Positions 44,844 through 55,760 of a DNA stretch of 64,000 nt are shown here, in pieces (the first letter of the stretch is position 1; each line of letters begins with the position of its first letter). The stretch is from contig OV298644.1 in NCBI GenBank assembly GCA_923172585.1, forward strand, positions 1,600,720 through 1,664,719, in the 5' to 3' direction. Source of the stretch: Haemophilus influenzae (GTDB taxonomy: Bacteria > Pseudomonadota > Gammaproteobacteria > Enterobacterales > Pasteurellaceae). The position numbers and the translations under genes are program-made. Below the pieces are notes generated by a model. The model was not told where the DNA came from and did not search any database. It saw nothing but the letters and a program-made list of their open reading frames with translations.

Positions 44844-45009
44844 AGGTAAGGTTGCTCGTATTCTACGAGGAACAAAAATGATGTGCAAATAATAAAGAAA
44901 TAATTAATGGAAAATATTGCAAAATTAAGCTCTACACGAGCATTAATACATTTTAATTATGTATAAAAAACGGCTAGTTTTATTTTTATGGTGCCTAGGG
45001 TCTTTCTCT

Positions 45010-45622
45010 TTATGTTGGGAATTGCCATTGTTCAATCTCCTGTTCAAGTGCGGTTAATTCTTCGGGGGTTTTAAATGTCAGTAAGCGGTCTTCAAATGCT
45101 TGACGTTGTCCGATAATGATGCCAATCACGACAGCAAACTGGGCGGATTTCTCAATCACTTTTTCTACCAATATTTCAAACGGCACACCACGATTTTGGG
45201 CGATTTGTGTGAGCATTGGGGGTTTCTGTTGAATTATCCGCCTGCCACGCTAACGCTTCTTTCTCTTGGCGGTAAAAACTTTCAATTTCCGTTTGTGGAT
45301 AGCCTGCCAGCAATCCATTTTTAAGTTGGTCGGCTTTGTTCGCTAATTTATTGAGTAATCCCTCTTTTTGTTGTGCAAAAAGTGCGGTTTGTTTTTCGGC
45401 TGAAATTTCCCACGTGAGCGTATCAAGATTTAACACATGTGCCGCACTGGGTTGTGGGTCAATTAATACAGGGTAGCCTGTTTTGTCTGCAATGATTTGC
45501 TTGCCTCGAGATTGTCCGTTAAGTAGCTCAAGATAGGTTTCTTGGCTAATTTCTACCGCACTTTCTGGCACAAAACCGCCGTCAGTGTCATCAAAAAAGC
45601 CGTTTTTGTAATAGATTGTCAT
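45010..45622 (-). pseudogene. Phage tail fibre assembly protein, frameshifted
   Basis: From ATG 45622 (MTIYYKNGFFDD) the frame runs through LDTLTWEISAEKQ, LLNKLANKADQLKNGLLAGY and EALAWQADNSTETP, then shifts at a five-C run (near 45217-45222). With four C it continues as MLTQIAQNRGVPFEILVEKV to the stop at 45010. This is the Caudovirales tail fibre assembly chaperone family, about 203 residues when repaired. It marks the prophage edge and is the last cleanly readable gene. It carries three uptake signals, unusual for a phage gene. Confidence 0.82.
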
Positions 45623-45639
45623 TGTTTTTCCGTGTTGTG

Positions 45640-46278
45640 TGTAATTTTTTAATTTGTTAATATCATCATATATGATGATGTTTTCTTAAATATTGCTATG
45701 CATAATATGCACTTTTTCTGTCCATATTCTTACTCAAGATTCGAAAAGCAATAAGTAAAACATCAATAATCATGAAAAACATATGAAATAATTATGATCT
45801 TGAAATATGGTAATGAACTGCAAGAACCTAAAGTAGAGATTTAGGTAATTGGAAAAAGAGCTACGACTACTCTAAAAGAAGGAATTGCTGGATTTTTTCT
45901 ATTTTCATATTGCAACAATTTTTTGATATGTAAACACACTATCAATAACAACATTAAATACTTACGAAAATACCTAAACAAGATTTAATGCATGCGAAAG
46001 ACGTATAAACACATATGAAATCAGCAAATCCATAAGCTAGATCTAAATCGTAAAACTTAATTTATCTCTCTAGTTGCCTAAAACTTGACTTGTCTAATGT
46101 CGCTCATACATATCTAAGCTGTATGCTACATAAGCTAATAAACGGCACCAAGCTCCATCACTTCCAACAATAACATTGCTAACTTAACAGGTATAAAAAA
46201 GCAGAATTTGAGAGCGTCTTGCGCGAGTAAATGCATATATGCCAACCGCCGATAACCTGATTAGTTATGCTCGAAACT
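45640..46278. other. AT-rich stretch at the start of the low-quality region
   Basis: No frame longer than a few dozen codons on either strand. ATCATCATATATGATGATG near 45662-45682 is a small palindrome. A tail fibre gene would normally occupy this position, immediately upstream of its assembly chaperone, but I cannot read one here. Confidence 0.5.
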
Positions 46279-46640
46279 CTTATACGTTAAAATTCTCAAT
46301 ACCATAGCCTGCAAGTGTATTACTCTTGCCTTCAATATAAGTATTAAATTGCTGTTTAGCGCCAGCGTGATAGATTTTTTCGCGTTTGTAGGTCACATCG
46401 CCGTTAGCGAGTATATGAAGTGTGCCAACCACTCAGTCGGAAGGTGTATGTTCGAACCAGCAATCGCCATTGTTTGCCTCCATATTTAAATGCTCTCCGT
46501 GTGATGCATAGTGCTGGCTATCTGAATTTCGGCTATTGCTATTTGCCACAATCCGCTTTTCAAAGGATCTCTCACAATTAATGATAAGGTTACCCTTTAA
46601 ACCAACGTCCGATAGCGGTAATATTGCTTAAAGTGCTTTG
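46279..46640 (-). pseudogene. Phage tail fibre fragment
   Basis: The minus strand reads GTLHILANGDVTYKREKIYH followed by AGAKQQFNTYIEGKSNTLAG and YGIENFNV without interruption (46425-46279). Upstream in the same sense, MEANNGDCWFEHTPSD and LKGNLIINCERSFEKRIVAN appear, separated by a stop. NGDVTYKxxKIYHAG is typical of tail fibre repeats. A similar shorter stretch (NLIRDPLKDSFTLSYDGY) lies near 47090-47170. Many indels prevent a full reconstruction. Confidence 0.6.
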
Positions 46641-48130
46641 ACATTGCGATATTGACGAATTTTGATGTTGAAGCTTCAATTTCACTGTCGCTATTAGTGG
46701 CTGAGCTTTGTTGCACTATCCCATATCGTTGTTACGTTACCTGTGAAATTGAACTCAAGGCTAATTGCCCATCTCGGATTATGTCGGGTAACTTATCAAC
46801 TTCGCCTCGTTTTGCAGATGATGCAAACATGCTTTCATCTGGCTTATTTACTAATGCCATATATGACCTCTATATTAGCTTGATAAGATATTGCACACTG
46901 TCTTGACGTGGCAGCATACATAAGCGGTTGATTGCGAATTGCATGAAATCACATCAGCTTTCAGTTCGATCAGATTTAGAGACGGTCATATCGTAGATAT
47001 TCACGATACGACAACCTTGCATGAGTGAATAGGCATGCCTCAATTCAGTTTGGTAGAGTGCCTATTTGGCAAATTTTATGAATTTTGCAGGTTAAAATTG
47101 CCGATAACCATCATACGATAGTGTGAAGGAATCCTTCAACGGATCTCGTATTAAATTAGTATTGCGCACCGCGTAGTCTTTTTTGGCTAGGTTAAATTGC
47201 ATTGCGCGCAGTACGGAATGTGCCAATCTCGCGGTGGTTGATTTATATTGCTAATCAGCAATTGCCCAATTGTTTACCAACGAATTCTCGCTCATGCAAT
47301 GTTGCTGTTACAATATTAAACACATCTTGCCATCGATATATATCGATAATGCTTTGCCCAATACTGTTTTCAAATGGATTTATCGTTGTGACTGCTTTAG
47401 GCTTGTTACGGTATTGCCAAATCAACCGTTCAGAATATCCCAGTATTCCACGTCAATCGTTATATCCGTTGCTCAGATTCGGTTTAATGCACATTCTTGT
47501 GCCGTAATAGATTCCGTGGCAACAGTCTGAACTTCACGCCCGATTTGCAGTTCATTCAACCAGAAACCGCGCACTTTATAAATTGCCGAATAAAGTCTAT
47601 AAAGCGAAAGATTTTGCCCTATGCCAAGGCGTTGCAATAGATAATAATCCTTTGATTGCGTACTTATCCAATTCAGTAAGGTCCTCATATCGAACAAAAT
47701 GAAAAGATACTTGCACATCATCAGACGTGGCACGGTCTAACCGTATTGATATACGATCGCCATTTTCCGTTAAAATAGGATCTGCCGCACTTGAAACAGA
47801 AGCCTGACAATTTAATATCATTAATGACTTGAGCGATTTGATAATCTGCTCCGTAATCTACAATAATACTCAAGGAGTTAGGTTCGAGTCCCTATTTGGT
47901 ACGTTGTTAAGTCTCATTTAATAGTACGATAACTTGTCTAACATCAGGCAATGAGGCAATTATCGACTCGATTGCATCGGCTGAATTTTACGCATTATTG
48001 ATTCAGCAGATGAAAGAACATTCTCGTAATTGCAAGACTGTTTCTACTTAATTGCCAATGTCTGCATATTCGAATGTGCTTGCAGAGGTAAGCTCAAGCA
48101 TAACAATCTAATTACTCACCTTACTGTTTT
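46641..48130 (-). other. Degraded phage-like stretch, no assignable gene
   Basis: Only fragments can be read, all on the minus strand, for instance PILTENGDRISIRLDRATSD (about 47735-47800) and RGFWLNELQIGREVQTVATE (about 47510-47570). The position between tail fibre and head genes suggests tail or baseplate proteins, but no family is recognisable. Confidence 0.4.
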
Positions 48131-48139
48131 TAATTAGGT

Positions 48140-49300
48140 TAAATGCACCCTTTTCTTCGCTGCTTTAGTCCGCACTCACCAAGCAAAATACTGTCGAGCT
48201 GCACATCTTCCGCTAATTCCCACCGCAATTGCTGTTTGATATGATACTAAAATTCCTGCATACGGATGATTTGCTGCCTCTCTTGTAAAAATCCCTGTGC
48301 GCAAATAGCTCTAACTTGCCGCACGTCTGATTTGTCCTGCAAAATCGACTACTTTAATCGGTTTTAGCATCAGTCGCAACATCAGCATTTAACTGTCGAT
48401 ACACGTTCTTGGCAAGCTGTTGAATTTCCATCTTCAGCTTTAGCTTTCAAGTTCACCTTTTTCCCATCATTCTTGTTTTGCTTTAGGTCAATTTTTTTGC
48501 CCGTTGATTTGTCTCTTTCCTTCTTCAATTCGTACCACGATTTTTTTTCATCGCTCAATTTGTTTTCCGGTTTCGACAAGTTTTGCCAGATACGCACCAA
48601 TAAAAACCATCGAGAATTTTTGCGGTTTTCCCCCATAATGGTGTTTATCACTGAATTGAAAATGTTTTCCACTTCCACCGCAGCATTATTTGCCAAATCG
48701 CTACGGTCGGTTGCCGTCATCGGCGACATCTTCAAAATCAATCGATACGGTCAGATGGCTTAATATCTGCATCATAACCAGCAAGATAATCTGCTCAACG
48801 CCATTCTCCTGCACGGTTTTAACACGCAGCGATTCATCATCAATTCCAAGCCCTGCCGTGAGTTCATCGCCCACGCAACATTCGCACACACCAAGATAGA
48901 CCATGTTCCAGTTCTTCGCATTTACCCCATCTTTAGGATGACCAACGGTTAATGTGCGCATTTTCAGCAATAACATCTTAATCGGTTTCATCGCTAAACA
49001 AAGCATTTTCAAACTGTGCAAGCGTACTCTTTATTAAGACGTCTTACTCTCATTCTGGCACACATGTTTTAACGCAACTATCTCCTATATGTTTATGCGT
49101 GGTAAATCAAATACCGCCAGCTGTTAAATGTGTACCACTCTATATATTGTCTGTGGATGCTTTGTGTACCCGCTTGAGAGGTTTGTCTGTAAATTTCATT
49201 TATTTACCCCAATAAAAAACCCGACCATTTTTGATCCGGTTGTTTGTTTTGCTATCAAGTGTATGCATCGCTAACTCATCGCTAAATTTTCTACCTACTT
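48140..49300 (-). repeat. Unknown phage gene, first copy of the long direct repeat
   Basis: Fragments on the minus strand include PKDGVNAKNWNMVYLG (about 48900-48950), ESLRVKTVQENGVEQI and KLSDEKKSWYELKKERDKST (about 48500-48570). The same DNA with different errors recurs at about 60150-61270: for instance ATGGCTTAATATCTGCATCA near 48755 against ATGGCTTAATTTCGCAGTCA near 60828. I cannot name the protein; the order suggests a virion structural gene. Confidence 0.6.
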
Positions 49301-50480
49301 GTTTTATCGCATCAAGTGATAAACCAGGCTTTTGCTTTTTATCGTAGTCTTTTAAGCTAAATTCTAGACAGTATCATTGCGGATTTTGTCTAAGAGTTCA
49401 TGACCTTGCCAAGTCAGCGACCGAGCGCTATAGACTCATCTCATTTAGAGAAGAATAATCTATCGCTTCAAAGCCACTGGCACTTTGCAATAACATTAAA
49501 TTGATAAGATACTGTTTCTGCCAATCGAATCGACTAACTCCAGTGTAAATCTATAGCAAGTAATACACCCTACTAGCCTCTGACATGACTTTCCAATTTA
49601 GCAATATAGAGCGAATGTAAATCCCAATTACGTTTCATTGCTTTGATTATCTCTTGCGGCCCAAGCATATCCACAATCTCATCATAAGATTCAATTGTGC
49701 TTATCCTGCTTTCTTCACCTCAAATAAGACGATCCATTTCTTTTTCCATTTAAAGGAATTTTCATCAGTAAATCTTATTATGCGATGCCAATCAACATAG
49801 ATGCCATCTCCAGAATTCTACAAGTTTTACTATCTTGTACTCCCCATAGAAGTATTCAATGATAGATTCAATTTTCTCAAGTCCGTGAATCTGGAATGCA
49901 GAGCTGAGTATTTTTTTCTGAAAAAATTCATCATCTGTGTATTCTTTTCGCATTTAGAGCTCCTGTAATTCAATCAGCAAATAGCTTTAGTTTGAGTACG
50001 TTTTAACACTTTAAATTTGGTGCATGAAAATAAACTCATCATCTTCGATAATACACTTAAGCTTTGAATTATTTTCCTGCTATTTTGATGAGAATATCTA
50101 AACTATTAACGTTCAATACTATACCTAGATTTAGAATCCATTCACTACTTACATCAATGCCACCATACTACACAATAAACATAGTCTATTGTAATTATTC
50201 AACAATCTGCATAACTTTAGACCTTGTGTAAAATGGCGTTTTATTTAGCGAATTATTATAGACTTTAGCCCATCTAAGTATTGAAGGTGCGGCTTTATCT
50301 TCCCTCTAATTGAGAATTTATTTTTGATAATAACTAGTAGTATAATTTCGACGAAACTGCCTCTTTAGTAGAAAGGTTATTTTTTTACAAACATACCATA
50401 GTAATAGGATCATATGGTCTCCATTTAACTTCCATACATCGATATCTATATTGATAAGGCTTTTCATTGATTCTTTTATC
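49301..50480. other. Degraded stretch without readable genes
   Basis: About 1.2 kb of AT-rich sequence with only short frames on either strand. Its counterpart in the second repeat copy (about 61270-62060) is about 400 bases shorter and also unreadable, so large indels separate the copies here. Confidence 0.4.
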
Positions 50481-50880
50481 TCTTGCAATCTCAACACGTA
50501 ATTGCTCAATGATTAAGGTTTCAAGATCAGTACCAATAAACAGAATCGAACATCTGCCAAGTTATATCAATGTCTCACGATGCGTTATTTAGCAAACTCA
50601 ATATAGCACATTCGCCAACGATCTCATGCATGTCGCGTTCACGCCAAGCGCGACGATCACAATTTAGAATGCTATTGCATCTCTGCATAATCACGCTTGC
50701 ATTAGGCAGCATTACTAAACCGTCTTTTAACTGTATACTTAAATAAGCCTTGCTATGTTTGCTCAAAGCCTTTTCATTCTTTATTGGGAAAGTCTTTATT
50801 AAAGAACCCCGACCATCACTTGCTATGACGGCATTTTGCACTATTAATCAAGATATTGTGCGCGAATAGACTTAAAGAAT
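50481..50880 (-). repeat. Unknown phage gene fragment, first copy
   Basis: Minus-strand fragments include SLIKTFPIKNEKALSKHSKA and LKDGLVMLPNASVIMQRCNS. TTATTAAAGAACCCCGACCA near 50794 recurs as TTATTGAAAAAACCCCAAAC near 62360, and TATTGTGCGCGAATA recurs as TATTGTGCGGCGAATA. The gene is directly downstream of the portal in the phage order, so a head or morphogenesis protein is likely. Confidence 0.5.
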
Positions 50881-51389
50881 CGACTGCCTAAATCTTCCAC
50901 AATCAATGAATATAATTCAGCACAGCAATATTCGTACAAATTGAATAAATAGGCAGTATAAATCGATACCAGTTTGATATTTCGAAAGTGGTTGATGACA
51001 TCAGCAATGGTTTTAGCTTCACTGACTCAAATATATCCATTGGCCATAACTTTCCAATACTATGAAATCGCAAAGTTTGGCAGATTTTTATCACGTGAAC
51101 TTCATACTTTTCATCCTAATAAAGCTGTTGCATTAATCGAATTTTAACCATTCGTCTCACCATTAAAAAAGATTGCAGATGCGTGGAGCTTCTTTTAGGT
51201 TCATCGTTCTTTGGTTCAGTACTGCCTTGCTGCGAATCTATTACAGATTGTCTCGTTCATCAACCACTTTTACTCTTGCACGTTGCAGATCATTTAGATT
51301 AACTCTATATGTATCAACAAGAATTAGCTCATAAGCAATCATCATAAATATTCCATTGCCATCTTGTTATTCATTGACTACTACATATT

Positions 51390-52230
51390 GAATTAGCATA
51401 TTTCTGTAGCAAAGTTTATGCCTGTCTGTATGTCATTGGTTTCAACTGATTTATAGCAAGCAACCAAGTCGCCATAGCAAATTTGCACGCTATTATCAAA
51501 TGCATTGCTATCTAGCAATCTGCCTAGACCAACATCAAGCAAAACACGCACCATGTTTCTTGCAATCGATGAATGGATGCAATTAGTTTGAATATCCTCA
51601 ACTTCAACTTGGCCAATCACATAACTAGCAAAAGCAATAAATTGTGATGTTTATCTGCTATCCTGCCACTCGCATTGCGAAACTCTGTCAATAAATCTTT
51701 TAACCCACCAAGATAATTATTTCCGGTAAACTCATTTTCCTATCAACCAAAAGACTATTGGTTGCTGATTTAATCCACTGCACCGCTGAAATGACATGAG
51801 CAACTTCTTTAAGCTAACTAAACTCATTGTCAGAAATCCCCGCATTTGAAAATATCGATTTTACTGTCAAAAATAAGGTCGACCGATAGCATTCGATGTA
51901 AGCACTATCAAAGCGTTTAAGTACATCAATAACTTACGATCAGATACTACACCAAAATCTTAACATAAAGGTCACCACATAAAAGATGAAAATCGATGAA
52001 TGATCTCTCAAACAGATTGGTCTACCAGTAATTTTACATAATATGTAACGACAAAAATTTGCGTAAAAATAATATTGACATTGCTGTTAGTCATATGAAA
52101 ATCTGCATTTAAGGTAAGAGAATCCGCCCCTAATCGACAACTTGTGGTCCAGAAGGATAAGATGGAGCAAACATCATTATATCACAAACAACCATAGACA
52201 CACTTACCATACCAACATTTGCAACACAAT
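51390..52230 (-). pseudogene. Phage portal protein (DUF1073 type), first copy, heavily degraded
   Basis: This is recognised mainly through its better-preserved second copy at 63080-64000. Bases 51677-51710 (34 bases) equal 63310-63343, and 51554-51577 (24 bases) equal 63188-63211. Readable minus-strand pieces include a SATNSLL segment and a VLKRFDSAY segment. The N-terminal half (51960-52230) is barely alignable. Confidence 0.6.
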
Positions 52231-53860
52231 AACTAATCTACTCTTTTACTGTAGCAGCAATCGGTGCGATATATTGGTAGTAATAAACCGCATTTCCCCA
52301 TTCATATGAACATTAAGAAAAGCTTTTTAATCCAGTCAATAACTTAATAAAGATAGGCCTCATTAACATCCGAGTCTAACTGTTCAACAAGTATACTACA
52401 TCTCTCACATGCTAGTATCAAGCGCGAGCTTAAGTGCTAAATGTCATCTTAAGCATTCATATGTAATGAGAGACTAATATTACGCCAATTGCATCAAACT
52501 GACTAAAGCTATCAACAAAATTTTTACAAGTGCATGTAACACGCAATAAATGCTGGTTTTAAATTACTTCCAAACTTTAGCCTAATCCAGTTAAGATGTC
52601 ATCAAGATAACTGATAAAGTAATAAGTATGCTTAAAGAAAACTGAAATTGCAGTTATAAGCAATGTGATAGAGTTAGTAGAGAAAGCTCACGACATAATC
52701 CCACTCAACCACTATAATTTCGAAACAAATGCGTACACCAAGTTTTCCCATAGAATATTATGCTCTAGAACATTAACAACAACTCCATCATAAATCAAAC
52801 AAGCATGAAAGAATTTTTCGAAAGCTTTTAAGAGTTGCTTTCGATAAGAGCATTATGATAGATAATCAAATCAGGAAATCTATCAGAGAATAGTAGGCTG
52901 GATGTTGCAACATAAACTAAGACATTTTCACCACTAGCACGATAAGTCTAAGAAATCTAAGTCAGGGCAGCATTAAAATATTTAGCAGTTAAAGCATATT
53001 CTGCAGAACTTACATTAATGCTTTATCAAAATAGCAAGGGCTCCTTGAACATTCACTTAATCATTACCCAACGCAACAAGGGATGAATCATCCAAACTAT
53101 CAATAACGAGTTTCAACAAGCATACGCAGCGGAATCATTCTCGCCGATAACTATCATCTTAACCAACACTGCAAACAAGATATAGCTAAGCAAATAATCT
53201 CACAAACCGCCATCATGAAACTTAATCCATAAAGCAGAAATCGATTTAACTACTCGACAATTTACTGCTACAACAAAACCAACGTGAAGCGAGATAATGA
53301 TTTAATCGATTATTGCTCTGCCTCTACAAATCAGGAATAGAGCTATGCAGGCTTACCAAAATTGCAAATTTGAAAGGCAAACATCGCATGTGAGATCTAA
53401 AAGTTCCTGAATCTCATCGCCAACATCGAAATGAGGATAAAGAAAATTCATTACTCAAATTGAAAAAGCGAAAAAAATCTAGCAGCCTATTACCGCAAAA
53501 TGAAGTGTACGATTTATCCAATACGAATGGCAGGCAATTTAAATTAATACACTAATCCGACAGCACCATATTAGCTAGAGCTCAAGTCGTTGATACTCAC
53601 AGATAAAAATAAAAAGCACTTGACATTAAATTCTACGTCACATGTATAAATAACTCTATGCATCGGTTTTAAAACAAGTCGCAGATTTGAGTTTGCTAAT
53701 AGACTATTTTCAGCCTGATATGCATTTAATCTAACTTATAGTTAATCTTAACAGAGCTGTTCACTGCATCGCCGAAAATTCTCACCAAACTGCAGATAAG
53801 CGTTTATCTAACTAGATAAGATTTTTGGAATGAATGCATCTAGTATGCATGATATACAGC
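52231..53860. other. Degraded stretch at the expected position of terminase
   Basis: The phage order (portal then terminase on the minus strand) predicts the large terminase here, but no Walker or nuclease motif can be read on either strand. Stops occur every few dozen codons in all frames. Confidence 0.35.
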
Positions 53861-53869
53861 AACATTTTC

Positions 53870-54200
53870 AGCTTTGTGATTTTCTTTGTGCAAGCCAGTC
53901 AAAAAGAATGTCAATCTCAGGTGCTGCATAAACTTGTTCTGTTGAATTATCAATTGCTAGTTCAACAGCTTCAGCTATTATACCTATATTTTACTCAGCA
54001 CACTCCATTTCGACTCCAATTGCATTAAATAATTGCTCAAACTGATGCATAGCATTAACTATAAGCATTAATGACGAATTATAATCTCTTGTTGATAGAA
54101 TACCATTGATTTGGTCCATTACAGTTAATTCATCAATAACATAGTAGAAAGATAAAAGATCAGCAAACCAATACCACCAACCACAAACCAACTACTGAAC
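53870..54200 (-). pseudogene. Unknown small phage protein fragment
   Basis: A comparatively clean minus-strand stretch reads DELTVMDQINGILSTRDYNS, SLMLIVNAMHQFEQLFNAIG and VEMECAE, and after one stop EAVELAIDNSTEQVYAAPEI. It lies between the expected terminase and the endolysin. Family not recognised. Confidence 0.5.
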
Positions 54201-54367
54201 AAAAGAAATATAAATATCCTTACACATAATCCGGTAACCATTAATCTCTAAATAACTTTTGTCTAACGCATAAATCATTACCCTTACTTCTACATCAGAA
54301 TCAGACTCCACGACCAACAAATCAGCCAACTCATACATCAAACACAACTTTTAACACAAAAATTAAA

Positions 54368-54541
54368 TCACCACTCTTCTGGATCAATATCTTTACCAAA
54401 ACATTTACAAAATGCGGCATAATTATCTCTAGCTAATATGAGATCAGTCCGACCACGATACTTCCAACCATCTCCACTTTTCTCATCGCCAAATTCAACA
54501 AATATTCATAAACACGATTGGCAATAAGTTCAGGCTTGTGA
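54368..54541 (-). pseudogene. GH19 chitinase-like phage endolysin fragment
   Basis: The minus strand reads KPELIANRVYEY, then after one frameshift EFGDEKSGDGWKYRGRTDLI followed by LARDNYAAFCKCFGKDIDPE and EW, then a stop. GDGWKYRGRxLIxxxxRxNYAAF is the GH19 lysozyme/chitinase signature, seen in many phage lysins. The phage enzyme cuts peptidoglycan at lysis. Only the core survives; up- and downstream parts are unreadable. Confidence 0.65.
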
Positions 54542-54704
54542 CATATTGCTGATAAAAGAGACTGGCCGAAATAATTTTACGGAAAGTTTTAGAAAACCCA
54601 AGCCAAGAATAAATTTAACTTAAATATCGTAAATCCGCCACTTTCATGTCCACATTGAGCTAAACATCATTGAACATCTTTTTCAACACACACTATCATT
54701 TTAA

Positions 54705-54990
54705 CTAACAAACTCGCAAAATTGCCCAGATAAGCACATAAACACCTTTAACTGCGTGTGGAAAAATTTTATTAAGTCGCAAAAATCGAATAATCATTGT
54801 CATCATTTTCAATACTCCGATTAATGAATTTAAATAAAAACATAGAAAAATGTTCTTTATACACAAAAACAAAAATCCTAAAAGAAACAAAGAATATGCC
54901 AGAATGCTCAAGATATGCGACAAATAAGTACGTGCAATTTACACCAACAACCAATAAAAACCCAACAACATAGCTGATAAAATTAAGCAT
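54705..54990 (-). pseudogene. Hydrophobic holin-like fragment
   Basis: Two overlapping minus-strand frames are strongly hydrophobic: LNFISYVVGFLLVVGVNCTY and HILSILAYSLFLLGFLFLCI. They lie directly upstream of the endolysin fragment, where holins usually sit. The composition and position suggest a holin; there is no family match. Confidence 0.4.
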
Positions 54991-55407
54991 AACTTAGCTG
55001 TTTACGCATAAACCCAAATCTTAAAAGAGAAATAAAACGCCAAAAAGAATCTGTGCTGAGCTAGAACTAAAAGATCTTTACAACAAACAAAATATTAACG
55101 CGAATACATCAGGCTCTTTAATTAGCACATATATTTCTCCCGCCTGTTCTTTAGGCAATAAAAAGCGCCCACGCAATTAACTGAGGTTGAAAAACAATAG
55201 CACAGCGAAAATCTGAACCTTAATCAACGATTTTGGAGACCGCCTTTACTATAACAATTCGACACTTAATCACTTATAGTTAAATAACAAAAGCCCACGA
55301 CCGTTTCCGATCAGGGCTGTAAAAATTTATTCCGTGAACACACTTACACAACTGACCACCTTACATCTAAATGATAGGACAAGAGAACAGGTTTGAAAAT
55401 AAGTAAT

Positions 55408-55760
55408 TTATCGATATTTTTTGCATTTTGTCGTCCAGTTTGCAGAATAACGAACCCAATTACAAGAAGTTCGTGAATTATTGCCTTTCCTTAATTTAAC
55501 TTCTTCAACATTCCGTATCATCGTTTTAAGGCTGAACACGAATATCTGGCTTGCCTGCACACGCTCTGTATAGCACTCCGATTGCATTAGTTTATCAGCC
55601 ATAATGATTAATAGTGCCTTTATTAACATAATAGGAAAAACGATATACAAAAAAGTGCGGTCGTTTTAAACGAAAAATCTCCCAATATCCTCCGTAATCA
55701 TCATTCCTGTTGAGTCATCACAAATTGGTTCATTTGGCTCTGTAGGAATGACTGACTGAA
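55408..55760 (-). pseudogene. Unknown phage ORF fragment with an uptake signal
   Basis: A minus-strand frame reads MADKLMQSECYTERVQASQI and later SCNWVRYSANWTTKCK. AAGTGCGGT at about 55652 is the only exact uptake-signal core I find after 45.6 kb. Function unknown. Confidence 0.4.
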
